Shown here: positions 25,201-37,899 of the stretch, one piece after another
Numbering within the stretch: the stretch's first letter is position 1
Layout of the letters: the number at the start of each line of letters is the position of its first letter
Origin: Ceratobasidium sp. AG-K
Lineage: Eukaryota; Basidiomycota; Agaricomycetes; Cantharellales; Ceratobasidiaceae
Direction of reading: 5' to 3'
Assembly: GCA_037039685.1 (NCBI GenBank)
Contig: JAWNGF010000001.1
Span: 4,588,001-4,652,000, forward strand
Length of the DNA: 64,000 nucleotides
Notes under the pieces: model-generated
What the model was told of the DNA's origin: nothing
Databases searched by the model: none
Seen by the model: only the letters and a program-made list of their open reading frames with translations
Program-made: the position numbers and the translations under genes

Positions 25201-27744
25201 ACGGAGGTGTTCACGGAAGCGGCCTTCTTCGTCGAGGAAGACGAGGTGGATCGGGTCTCGGTTGGGTTCGCCTTTGCCCCAGGAGAGGGCGAGGACCGAG
25301 GGTACGTCGTCGGGTCCGACTAGGTCTTTGGGTCTACAGGGGGACATGTTGACGCGCTGCAAAGATTGAGTTGATCGTCTGAGACTAGTGTATTATTACT
25401 AACCCTTTCGAGCTGTTCAGCCGCCTTGCTCGCCAAAAACTCTTCCACTTCATCGCGCAGCCATTCCTTGGTCCAAGTAATCGCTTGAGGGATCAAATGC
25501 TTCTCCAAGGCTTCGGTAATGACCGCTCGACGCTGCTCGTTCCACGCCTTGGCAGAATCGCTAAAGCTGTCCGAGGCATAGGCATTCTCGAGCGAGGTGG
25601 TAATCTCGTGCAGCCGGTTGCGCGAAGTCGAGATGGTAACGCTGAGGAGCAAGTCGGACTCGGCCGCTAGGATATGGAGGTATTGAGCGCTCGCAGCCAG
25701 AGTGTCGATGGGCTTTTCTGTGAGGAATTTGAAGCTCTGCAACGACGTTAGTGTTGATTGATTGATGTGCGATCGACTTACATAGCAAGCGTGTGCCTCG
25801 TCAATCTTGGTCTTGCCCTTTTCGGTTGGCTCGCAGCTGAGAGTTGCTTGTTCCTTGAACTGAGTCCTGATCGCCTCGCGAAGTCGAGGATCGCGGCCTA
25901 GTTCTGTGGCGACAATCATCCGAGCCATGGTCAAGGCCTCTTCGGCCGTCGGGTGGCTCTCGGTGATGAACTGTTCGGCATAGGCATAGGGAGGCACGTC
26001 CTGGTCGTCTGGGAAGTTGACTTTTTGACCAGCATTGGCAAAGTTTTCGGCGATTTGATGAGGGGGCAGTCCAAAGTCCTGGAAACCCGGGTTAGAACTG
26101 TTGTGATAGTATACAAGGCACCTACATCGGCTAGACGGGAAATGATGGTGCTCCTTGCGACCTCGTACGCAGACACACGGCTCGGGTTCTTGTGTTTCTT
26201 TTCCGTATCGTCACCCAGGGCCTCGATGTCCTTTCTGCGTTGCTTGTACTTGATCGAGAGCCACTCGGTTGCATCGGCGACCATCGAGACGCTGGTAAGG
26301 TTGGGCAGCAGGTGCTTCTCAAAGTACTCGTCTTGCACGTCGAGTTTTCGGAACGTAGCCTCGAGCGCCGATCGTCGCTCCAGTAACGCTCGGAATTTAT
26401 GTCCAAGAATCCCGACCTTCCAGAGCTCGTCCCGCGTCAAGAGTTCCACACGCTGTCGGTAGCCTTGGAGCGGGTCGAAATGGGAAATATAATCGCGTCG
26501 GTGGACCCAGATGTACGGAATTTCGAGGTACTGGTTGATCACATAATCGAGTGCGTTGCGGACGGCCAGAATGAACTGGGTGAGGAGCGGGCGAAGTTTC
26601 CCGGTGGGTTGGAAATAGTCCTTTTGGGTGCGTTTGGAGAGACGGAGGGCGACCCATTCGGCAGCTTCGTCTAGCTCCTTGTTGCTGAAGGGTTTGGCGG
26701 TCGTAGCCAAAGTCGGCGTATCGGCCAGCGTACTATTTGTAAGCTGCATGCGCTCCGGGACATCTGCGGCTCGGATAATATCGTCGTCCAGAGTGAGGTG
26801 GCGGGCGCGAATTTCCGACGGTTCGAAGACCTAGCAAACGGTCAACACCACGCGACCGAGCCGGACACACACTTACATCCTGATAGGACATTTCGGGCTT
26901 GGGCAGTGGCTCGTACTCTTCGGCCAAGTCTTCATCGTCGAGTGCCCAGTCATAGTCTGTTCCGTCGCCGAAAACTTCGAAAATCTCGTCCCAAGCACCG
27001 GCGTCGATCCCGGCCAGTTCGGGGCGAGCACCCATGGCCTTGCGGCGTGCCTTTTCAGCGCGCTTCCTCTCCCGACGCTGTTCCTCGCGCTCTTCTTCGC
27101 CCATGCCGGGTTCTTCGTCGAGGTCATCGTCGATAAAGTCGTCGATATCGCCGTCGTCGTCTTCGCGCACTCGGTCGTCCCAGATGTTTTTAATGTCGTT
27201 TCCGTCGGGCAGCGAGTCGTCGTCGGAGCCGGGCATTCGACGGACACGGGCCCTGTGGCCCTCATCGGGGCTAGGGGAGCGCGACGACGAGGCACGCCCA
27301 CGCCTGAGCCGGGTGAGTCGGCTGCGAGAGGCACGGGTGCCTGTGTTCTCCTCCATAAGATCCAGATCATCCTCGTCCAAGTCATCCTCGAGATCTGCGG
27401 CAATTAGCACGGTAAATGCAAAATAAACACGGCTTACCACGGTGCTTTCTCCTCTTCTTCTTCTTCTTCTTGCGCGGCCGCTCCTCCTCCTCCTCCTCTT
27501 CCTCCTCCTCCTCGTCGACAATAAACCCCTCTCGGATGCGGCGTGCCTCTGTCTCGTCCTCTTCCTCCTCCTCCGAACTGTCGTCTACCGCCGGAACAAC
27601 ATCTCCCTCCCCCTCGTCGTCTTCGCCTTCAGCGTCCTCGGCGTCCGGTGCGTCTCCCTCGCCCATCTCCACGTCGGCCGGAGCATCTTCGTGTTCTTCG
27701 CCATGAGCCATTGGATCGTCAACCGCGCCCGGGGGAGACGACAT
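22229..27744 (-). CDS. SPT6: Transcription elongation factor and histone chaperone Spt6, with GW/WG segments
   Basis: Histone chaperone that travels with RNA polymerase II. The N-terminus is very acidic ([29 protein letters not shown], a poly-Lys patch, [21 protein letters not shown]). The core follows: the helical DNA-binding region ([33 protein letters not shown]), a YqgF-like part ([61 protein letters not shown]) and a helix-hairpin-helix (GRKAEA-type: [22 protein letters not shown]). Then come the S1 domain ([34 protein letters not shown]) and an SH2-like region ([27 protein letters not shown]). Oddities: five GW units are inserted at about 24829-24985 within the YqgF-like region, and the C-terminus has [15 protein letters not shown] repeats (about 22450-22600) followed by five more GW units (22229-22440). 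About ten short introns. It shares a 102-base divergent promoter region with the next plus-strand gene. Confidence 0.95.
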
Positions 27745-27846
27745 CGTGGCGCACTCAAAGTTGTCCGCAACTTGTGCTCGCGTCCGTGGTCCGTCAGCGC
27801 GTAAATAGGCGCCGACACAAGCGCCGTGTCGTCATTGGACTTGACC
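27745..27846. promoter_or_regulatory. Bidirectional promoter between SPT6 and a membrane-protein gene
   Basis: Only 102 bases separate the two divergent start codons (27744 minus, 27847 plus). This compact region must hold both 5' leaders and core promoters, unless promoters overlap the coding regions. No TATA box is evident. Confidence 0.55.
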
Positions 27847-28660
27847 ATGACCAGCTCGTACCCGCCCCGTTTGCATCCTCTCAGCAACGAGGAATCCATC
27901 GAACTCGACGAGATAAGCGATGGAAAGGGCGGTGAGAAGGAGGAGAAGCCTATGCCCCAGGCAGTGGCCGAGGGAGAGGCAGACGACTTGAGTACTTGGG
28001 CGTGGCTGTCTGCAATTTGGTATGTCATTCACGGCTAGCTACGGGTTAAGGCTAACGGCTATCCAGGCTCACGGCTATTGCAGCCTGCCTGCTATTCTTC
28101 CCTCGATTTGTTTTGTTCATTTCCACTCCGCCTGGCCGCCTGGCACGAGAGTCGCTGACCTCACTCGAGCAATTCCTATCGACTCAACTCGGCATTGGAC
28201 TCATCGTAGTCTCGTTCACATTGGTCACATCTGTCAGTTGCTCTTATCATTTCTCTCCGATGCTCATGAACAATGCTACAGATCCCATCCCACCACCCGG
28301 CAGACGCCATCAAGCAATACCAAGGCTCACATAACCACCCCCTCCTCATCCCACTCACGACAGGATTCTCGTTTGTCTCGTTCCTGTCGTACAATAAACC
28401 TATCGACGAAATTGGCTCGCTTGGGTTCATCCTATTCCTCGGATGTGGCTTTTTGGCGTTGTATGGATCATACTTGGCAAGTCCGTTTCAGCCCTATGGT
28501 CCCTCCTGAAGTTGACCGTCCCTCATAGCTACTGTTCAACGGACCTACTGTGAGATCCAAGAAGACTGGCGCAGACAAGCACACGTCGTCTTTCTTGTTC
28601 GGTAACAAGAACGCCGCGTCGGTTCAAAAGAAGAAATGGCGAAAGGAGCATGGCCAATAA
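27847..28660 (+). CDS. Conserved fungal multi-pass membrane protein, unknown function
   Basis: Function not recognised. The N-terminus is acidic and cytosolic-looking ([28 protein letters not shown]). Hydrophobic segments follow: [52 protein letters not shown] and [20 protein letters not shown], so about four membrane spans. The C-terminus is basic: [38 protein letters not shown]. Four exons. The first intron follows AIW, the second follows TLVTS. The third intron (28477-28528) starts with GCAAGT and ends CATAG. The GC donor is required because the only frame-compatible join is TAC-TTG to CTA-CTG, and no GT donor in the region gives the right phase before the TGA. The start is ATG 27847, with no upstream in-frame ATG nearby. 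Location and role are open. Confidence 0.72.
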
Positions 28661-28948
28661 AGTGTCTTGTTTGTGCATATACTCGGGTTCCCGAAGCGAG
28701 ATTACCGTACTGTAGCAGGCAGATTTGTAGTTGAATATATTGTACCGATATCGTGACATCAGAAACACGCGTAGTTGACGTTGTGCGAGCCTCATAATTA
28801 CGACACGAAAGAGCCACCGCAGCGGTATGAAATCACAAGTCAACCTCGGCTCGCCCTAGCATTTAGTTTCAACGCATCAATTCCAGAAGCCCGATTCAAC
28901 CAGACTCCCATGAGACGCTCAAGCTAATAATACACAATTAACGACTCG

Positions 28949-31120
<2,172 letters not shown>

Positions 31121-31539
31121 GGTGGAGGGTCGATGGAGGGTCCGTCACGTGCAATCGCTCCATCTCATTGTCAGCATCGCTTGTCCTCGTTTTGGTATAT
31201 AAAACCCCAGTCTCCAACTGGGCCACGATCCCCGCAATTACGAGTACGATACGAAGATTCCAAGGACAGCCTCGTTGTCCTCAAGAACGGCACTGTGTAC
31301 GAAACATACACAAATTGTAGATTGTTTGTGGGCTGTTCCGGAAGTTCAGCGGAGGGTGTTTGCTCCTGGGTCTTGCTAAACGATGTGTCATTTTGGGGTT
31401 GATTGTCGCTCGTTTCTTAGGATTGTTCTACTTCCGATCAGTTGGTGACCCGATTTGGGATGAGCGCCAAGAGGCGGTGCAACATGATTGGCATAAAGCC
31501 ACACAACAAATATGACAGCAGCACCTTCTCTCCACCCTC
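31121..31539. other. Divergent intergenic region, SRP54 and patatin 1
   Basis: Upstream region of two divergent genes. Short open frames on the plus strand lack splice support or recognisable motifs, so I treat the region as promoter and leader. Confidence 0.45.
31196..31204 (+). promoter_or_regulatory. Possible TATA box upstream of first patatin gene
   Basis: TATATAAAA lies on the plus strand about 340 bases before the ATG at 31540 and about 75 bases before the SRP54 start on the other strand. It could serve a long 5' leader of the patatin gene, or be coincidental. Confidence 0.3.
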
Positions 31540-32812
31540 ATGGCTGATGGACCGACATTTCCCGTTGCAAGAATTCCAAACTACTCGCACCCAATACACG
31601 GACTAAGACTGCTGTCATTTGGTGGGTGGCAATCCTCCTGGAGTCGAGGGCCCTCTAACATACGACCGGCGCTTGCGTGGTGAATATGTATATCTAGATG
31701 GTGGCGGTATTAGAGGACTTTCTTCGCTGCTCATCCTCAGGGAGATTATGGCAAGAGTCCAACGCGAGGAAGGGCTCGATGAGCCCCCTCATCCATGGCA
31801 ATATTTTGATATGATTACGGGAACAAGTACCGGAGGGTGGGTTTTGACCTTGTTGCGAACCTCGAGACATTTCAGCATGATTCATACATATTCCTTACCA
31901 ATAGACTCATCGCAATCATGCTTGGACGACTTCGCATGTCGGTCGTCCAGGCAATCCAGTGCTACTCCCACCTCGCTGAGCGAATATTCTCAGAGACAAA
32001 GCAGCGATGGCAGGACGGAAAGTTCAAGGCCACGCGGTTAGAGCAGTTTGTCAAAGAAACCATAAAGGAGCACTCTGGGTCACATGACAGCGAAATCAGG
32101 ATGCTAGACGAGCGACCGGATGCTTGTAAAGTGTGAGTGCGCCTGCGTTCCTTTTATTCACTTGATTGAAGTCCCTATCAGGTTCGTGTGTGCCATGTCG
32201 GCGCAAAATATGACGGCACTTCTCCCAACTCACTTTCGGACATATCGATCATACCAAAACGAGTCACCGAACTGTAAAATATGGGAGGCCGCCCGTGCTA
32301 CTAGCGCCGCGCCAACCTTTTTCAAGCGCATCACGATCGCAGATGAGAGCAGCTTGGAGCTCGAATTTATCGACGGCGGGCTCGGCTGCAATAACCCAAC
32401 GGCGCGTATTTTAGCCGAGGCAAAGCATATCTATAAAGATAGGTATATTGCAACTGTTATAAGCATTGGAACCGGCCAGGCAAAGACGATTGCCCTCCCA
32501 AAACCGGGACTCGGGCAAAAAATGCTACCATTGGATGTGATTAGTATGCTGAAGAAAATCGCCACGGACTGCGAAAAGATTGCACAGGATATGGCGGGCC
32601 GATTCGAGGCCAACCCCGGGGTATATTTCAGGTTTAACGTGGACCAGGGAATGCAAGGTGTTGGCCTAGGAGATTGGGAGCGACTTAGTGATGTCGCCGC
32701 GCATACACACGCATATATGCGATTACACGAGAATAGTCAACGGGCAGACCACGCTGCCAGGGCCATGAAGGCTAGGAATTTGGTTGTAGATACTGCCACA
32801 GCTGGCCGATAA
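31540..32812 (+). CDS. Patatin-like phospholipase (tandem copy 1)
   Basis: Cytosolic Ser-Asp lipid acyl hydrolase of the patatin family. The short first exon begins MADGPTFPVARIPNYSHPIHGLRLLSF, and the intron (GTGGGT...TCTAG) falls exactly before DGGGIRG, the oxyanion glycine loop. The nucleophile elbow is GTSTGG, its last glycine codon split by the second intron. [13 protein letters not shown] follows, and a third intron precedes [33 protein letters not shown] is conserved, and the catalytic Asp lies in FIDGGLGCNNPTARIL. The tail reads [21 protein letters not shown] and ends TATAGR. In fungi this domain is often the N-terminal part of NLR-like proteins, but here it stands alone: a stop follows at 32810-32812 with no NB-ARC or repeat region. 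Substrate unknown. Confidence 0.85.
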
Positions 32813-33289
32813 CGTCCCACCATTTCCCCTTACTCTTATTCAGCGAGCCCACGATCCCGATTAAATGGTATTACTTCAAATTCCATCGTGTACGAGCCGA
32901 ATCAACTGATTCGTAGAACTATGCCTTATGCGTACATCGTAACAGGATTGCATGTCAGATAATCTGGTCTCTATGATGATATGTGCATGTTATACCGAGT
33001 CACCACGGAGGCCAGTGACGCGATAGCGGACTGCCTCTCTATAGGATGTGTAAGTCAAAGTTGTATGCAACGACAGAAGTTCCTTTGTTATCATGGGCAC
33101 TTCACATCACTTTCCACTTATGGCTCACCTTTATCTGCCGCGATATCACGGGCGCCAGCGTCGTCAGCGTGCATGTCTAACGCCGGGGCAGTGCGACCGC
33201 CAACACGCCCCTCGTAGTCATGATTAAAGCTACACGTTGTCCGTCGGGGCCATGCTTTCTTCTACCTACCATATTACACTAGCCCCATC
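32813..33289. other. Intergenic between patatin copies 1 and 2
   Basis: 3' flank of copy 1 and promoter of copy 2. I see no coding remnant, though a small unrecognised gene cannot be excluded. Confidence 0.4.
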
Positions 33290-34720
33290 ATGAACACAGG
33301 GCCACTGAGAACATTTTCCTTGCCAAGCCTTCTTTCTTCTCCAGTGATTGTGGGCGACACAGTGACGGTGCGGTTCCCTGTACCGTTCATTGAAAGCTCG
33401 AACAATGCTTTGTTCCCCTTAGTTTTGCCTTCCCCACCAACCCTTGGGGCCGGTCTATTGGAAGTGTCGCTCCCGGTTCATGCTCCTCCCGCCTTGATCC
33501 CGTCACAACCTGGACTAAAGCTGCTCTCATTTGGTAAGCCACGACGCCCCTAACTTCTTCCACTCTATCTTAATGTTTGCATCCAAAACATGAACCGCGG
33601 TCGTACAGATGGCGGTGGCATTCGAGGATTATCATCACTCCTTATTCTCCAGGAACTTATGGATAGGGTCAAAGTCGAAGGGAACCTTCCTGAACCCCCT
33701 TTACCCTGGCAGTATTTTGACATGATTACGGGAACAAGCACAGGGGGGTAAGTAGTATTCAGCACACCCGCAAGTTGTGAAGTTTCGGTTGATTATCAGG
33801 CATTGCCAGACTAATTGCACTGATGCTCGGACGACTTCGAATGTCTATTGACCAAGTGATTCAGCGTTATGCTGAACTTGCGAGAACATGTTTTTCTGAA
33901 ACCAAGTTTTGGTGGCAAGACGGAACATTCAAAGCCTCGCGCTTAGAAGAAGTCATCAAAAAAGTTATACTCGAGCATACTGAACTTACACCAAAGACCT
34001 ACGACACTGAAATGTTAGATAGGCGTACAGATGCCTGCAAAGTGCAAGTGCCTATCGTCCCTTATGTTGTTTGCCAACTAACACTACTTTAGGTTCGTTT
34101 GCACCATGCAAGCAAGGAACATGAACGCTTTGATCCCCACGCGCCTTAGAACCTACAAAGTATATCAAAACGCTTCCCCGAACTGTATGATATGGGAAGC
34201 TGCTCGGGCCACCTCTGCTGCACCCACATTCTTCAAACGGGTCGTTATCAGAGGTGACAGCGGTTTGCCGATAGAATACATTGACGCTGGGATTGGATGC
34301 AATAATCCAACAGCACAAGTCATTGCCGAAGCGAAGCATGTCTTCCCTGGAAGACATATCTCGACTCTTGTTAGTATTGGCACAGGTCACGCTGACACGA
34401 TAGCTCTACCAAGACCAGGGACTGGACAAAACCTACTACCCTTAAACGTGATAACGATGTTACAGGGTATCGCGACGGATTGCGAGAATACAGCGCAGGA
34501 TATGTCTAACAGGTTTGAGGACCATCCAAACGTATACTTCCGGTTCAATGTAGACCAGGGGTTGCAAGGCGTTAGTTTGGGGGATTGGGAGGGTTTAAGC
34601 AACGTCCAGACAAATACGGTTGCATACTTGCAGCTGAATACCACCATTCAGAGCATCGGTAAAGCCGCCAGGGCCCTGGTGGAGAGCAGGCCTGTTGTGA
34701 AAATTGATGAGGTTATATAA
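33290..34720 (+). CDS. Patatin-like phospholipase (tandem copy 2)
   Basis: Same structure as its neighbour. The first exon is longer: [20 protein letters not shown], then a Pro-rich stretch ending QPGLKLLSF. The intron then precedes [35 protein letters not shown] carries the catalytic Ser in GxSxG; the second intron splits the final Gly codon, using the acceptor GCCAG just before [12 protein letters not shown]. Copy 2 keeps the catalytic Asp in [16 protein letters not shown], and [21 protein letters not shown] follows. The tail [21 protein letters not shown] resembles copy 1. It ends KIDEVI with TAA at 34718-34720. No signal peptide is obvious. All catalytic elements are present, so activity is expected. 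Confidence 0.85.
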
Positions 34721-35190
34721 CTAGCGGCTAACGGTACGCCTCCGACCTGGCTAACTTTCATTTGTATGTCTATCAGTATTGTTGTATTTGTTGCATTGTG
34801 GTATCAAATCTAATATATACATCCACTTGAGACCAGTGAAAAGCAGTGTATAAAACCATCGGGGCTGCGTTTTGTTTGGGACGGGCTGTGGCCCGATTAC
34901 CTGCTGAATGTTGCGCATATACCTCGGTCTCAAGATTATATAAATGACGCCCGTTACAGTAACGACAAGTCATACCTATACGCCGTGGACTTACAGACCG
35001 GGCCTCTCTCCCAATCATAACTGGTTTATTCGCGAGTTACACCAGACCTTAGATAGACTCGCCAATCGATCTTCCATGATAACTTGGGATTGGCAGCCGC
35101 GCTAGTGGTGGCACGGAGGCTATACACCCTTTGCGCAACAAAAACAATATCTCCCAACCCCCAACGCAAGTGCTGTCCCTCTCAACCCTC
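34721..35190. other. Intergenic between patatin copies 2 and 3
   Basis: 3' flank of copy 2 and promoter of copy 3. AT-rich runs near 34780-34820 may include the polyadenylation region. No gene seen. Confidence 0.4.
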
Positions 35191-36435
35191 ATGTCTCGTC
35201 AGTTGTCGGTGTCTTTCCCCGTCCCGGTTGTCCCCACATTCCCCCCAGTAGCCGATGGGTTGAGGTTACTGTCATTCGGTAAGTGGCCATGGTTCACGAA
35301 TCCTGGAGCGATTGGCGCTAAGAAGCACGAATGTTGGTAGATGGCGGCGGAATTCGAGGGCTATCTTCCCTTATTATCCTTCAAGAAGTCATGAGAAGGT
35401 TACAGGCAGAAGAAGGTTTGAGCCGAATGCCACTCCCATGGCAATATTTTGATATGATTACGGGGACAAGTGGTGGGGGGTAAGCCACTGGATCGAACCG
35501 TTTCAGCATAATAAATTGACCTCTATCTAAATCAGGCTGATAGCACTCATGCTTGGACGACTCCGTATGAGCGTTGGAGAGGCGATCGAAAACTATACGC
35601 AGCTCGCTCAGTTTGTGTTTTCTGAAAGAAAGCCACGATGGAAAGAGGGGATGTTTAAAGCTTCACGCCTGGAGGAGTTTGTGAAGAGGATGGTCGCAAG
35701 GTATTCCGAATTGAAGAATGAAGCTGCCCCTTTGTTAGACGGACGACCCGACGCCTGCAAGGTGTTAGTAATGCCTAGCGACAGTATACGCTGCTCCGAG
35801 CTAATAATTTCCAAATCAGGTTTGTCTGCGCTATGAGGGCCGAGAACATGCGAGGTGTTCAACCGGTTCACTTCCGGACCTATGGAATCCTTCGCAATCC
35901 AGGGCCAGACTGCAGCATCTGGGAGGCAGCTAGAGCCACAACCGCTGAGGCCCTGTTCTTCAAGCGGATCACCATCGAGGGAGATGACTACATTGGCGGA
36001 GGAGGAGGGTGCAACAATCCAACCGCGCGTATTTTAGAAGAGGCTAGGCATTTTTTTACAGGCAAGGCTATCGCAACTGTCCTCAGCATCGGAACAGGCC
36101 AGTCTGCAACGATTTCCTTGCCAAGTCCGGGAGTCGATCAGAACTTGCTGAAAACCAAAGTTGCGAACTTGCTCAAGGAGGTTGCAATGGAATGCGAGTC
36201 GACTGCCAATGATATGAGCAGCAGATTCGAGCACTATACGGATGTGTACTTTCGGTTCAACGTAGATCAGGGGCTACAGGACATCGAACCAGAGGCCTGG
36301 AAGAAGATGCGTCTAGTTTCACCGCATACAAAGCAGTACTTGCAGTTGTACGATAACAGCGACCGGGCTGATCGCGTTGCTAGATCCATCAGGGCAAGAC
36401 GTCAAGCATACGGCCCTGGGATTGTTGCACAGTGA
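35191..36435 (+). CDS. Patatin-like protein lacking the catalytic Asp (tandem copy 3)
   Basis: Third copy, with the same three introns. The first exon is MSRQLSVSFPVPVVPTFPPV, then [27 protein letters not shown] and the nucleophile elbow GTSGGG (still GxSxG) are kept. The region that carries the catalytic Asp is changed. Copies 1 and 2 read FIDGGLGCNNP and [11 protein letters not shown]; here it reads DDYIGGGGGCNNP, the segment is a few residues shorter, and the Asp before the glycines is Gly. The reading frame is continuous to IVAQ and TGA at 36433-36435, so this is not simple decay. One of the two neighbouring Asp residues might substitute, but most likely this is a pseudoenzyme. The tail [20 protein letters not shown] is preserved. 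Start ATG 35191; the open frame extends upstream without another ATG. Confidence 0.82.
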
Positions 36436-36746
36436 TGCTATTGTGTTTTGTTTACGGTTCTCTGTCTGGTATTATTGCATATGTTATGCTTGTACTATTC
36501 CTGTAATCATGGTGCATATACTCACTATAGTCAACTTGCTCGTGAAGGACTCTTACAAAATTGAGCAAGAGCCTACGCTTATTTGGAAAGGCCTTATACA
36601 AGCACGCAAATGACAATCCGATATATAATATTAGAGGATTGGCCATCCCGGCTGGCCGGCACATGTAGGCCGAAAGATGCTGCGCTTACATGTCCAAATT
36701 ACAATAACAACACGCGTACAACGCCTGCTCCAGGCCCGACCCAGCA
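36436..36746. other. 3' flank of patatin 3
   Basis: Short region between a plus-strand and a doubtful minus-strand gene. Nothing recognisable. Confidence 0.4.
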
Positions 36747-37219
36747 TCAACAACACCAACGCCTCCTCTCCATCAATCGCTCTGTTGAACTCCGTTTCCT
36801 CATGATAGCTGCAATAGAGGGGTCAGTAACAGGTAAGAAAAACAGGGGAGTGTAACTTACGGAGTTTGCCCTGTGGGTCTTGAATCGGACATCGGTTCTG
36901 CTCGTTGGCACAAATCGAACGGACGCGGGCCATGCCACTCAGTGTAGATCAAGTCAGCTACTGCTCCAGGAGTCGCTCAAACGTACCAGTCGCACCCGTA
37001 CAGCCTGTCTCTCCCTTCAGCTCCCCGAGCCGAAAGCGATTGCATTGCGCCTTGGCCCCTGTTTGAGCTACGTCAGTAAACGTGAGCACTTCGGCAGGCC
37101 CAGAACTGGCAGTTGCGATTCGGATCCGAGGCACCACCGATGGTACCACTTATCAGCCCGCTCAGGCACTCCCATTCGAGAGCCAACGTATACCCGGACG
37201 TAATGGCTAGACTGAACAT
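36747..37219 (-). CDS. Doubtful small Cys-containing gene, possibly secreted
   Basis: I do not recognise this. An ATG at 37219 opens MFSLAITSGYTLALEWECLS, continuing to SDPNRNCQFWACRSA. Three intron-like borders are visible downstream: an acceptor CAAACAG near 37060, a GTACGT...CTGAG pair near 36940-36985 and a very canonical GTAAGT...TTGCAG pair near 36812-36860. Different joins give different frames: one reads AQCNRFRLGELKGETGCTGAT, another SICANEQNRCPIQDPQGKL. The clear 3' intron and recurring Cys residues argue for a real transcript, maybe a small Cys-rich protein. The exon structure is unresolved, the 5' signal-like segment is weak, and a pseudogene is equally possible. Confidence 0.3.
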
Positions 37220-37470
37220 AATTGCGGCTCTACAACTATGTGAAGGACAACAGTGCGTCAAGTATACTATCTCAAGATGGCAACTGTCTGGTTGGGCGTA
37301 ACGTGGTTTCAACCACCAAAGCCTACGCATTCAATCAACCTACTTGCAGCTTTACGACGGCATACATATCCTAAACGCCAATACGAGTAGATTACAATAA
37401 TTATATTCATTAGTAGATCATAGAGCCACCACCTAACCACACCCAAAAAGAGTCGATCCAAAGAGCCAGA

Positions 37471-37899
37471 TCAAACGCTCCCCCTCTGAGGTACCTCCTT
37501 CTTTTCATCAACCTCCTCCTCCTTCTCCTCAATACTCTCCAACGACGGCGAACGCCTAAACGCCTCCCTCCCCATGGCGTCTGTGGGAAGGTACGCAGGC
37601 GGGGGCATCCCAGGAGCCGAAAACGCCGGCGGCCGTCCACTCGGATCGTACACCGGCAAACCCTCGTCCCGTGGTGACCTCGGTCTGCGGAATCGGGGAC
37701 GCGGGGGAGGAAGGGCCGTGACGCCGAGCTCCTGCTCGGCGCGGGCGTTGCGGGCGCGGGTGCCCCAAATTTTGAACGCGCACCAGACGCCGATGATGAC
37801 GACTGCTACGATGATGATGGTTGCAACCCATGCGATGGTTCGGTTGTCGTCTGTGTTTGTGGAGATTTGGCGGGGTTGGAGGGTGGTGGGGGTGTACAT
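37471..37899 (-). CDS. Small single-pass membrane protein with PPxY motif
   Basis: Uncharacterised intronless gene of 142 codons. The N-terminal 22 residues are polar (MYTPTTLQPRQISTNTDDNR), then one membrane segment (TIAWVATIIIVAVVIIGVWCAFKIW, roughly residues 21-45). The rest is a cytosolic-type tail: basic RARNARAEQ, Pro/Arg-rich PPPRPRFRRPRSPRDEG, then LPVYDPSG, PPPAYLPTDAMG and an acidic/basic end EKEEEVDEKKEVPQRGSV. PPAY fits the PPxY motif bound by WW domains of Nedd4/Rsp5-type ubiquitin ligases, and LPVYDP is a variant PY-like site. The layout resembles small Rsp5 adaptors or cargo adaptors. That role is an inference from motifs; no family is recognised. Confidence 0.65.
   Translation of the reverse strand: MYTPTTLQPRQISTNTDDNRTIAWVATIIIVAVVIIGVWCAFKIWGTRARNARAEQELGVTALPPPRPRFRRPRSPRDEGLPVYDPSGRPPAFSAPGMPPPAYLPTDAMGREAFRRSPSLESIEEKEEEVDEKKEVPQRGSV

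Noticed and set aside
24532..25323. Plus-strand open frame over the GW-rich part of SPT6
   Set aside because: Mirror of the Gly/Trp-rich exon; the minus-strand reading has conserved Spt6 sequence on both sides.
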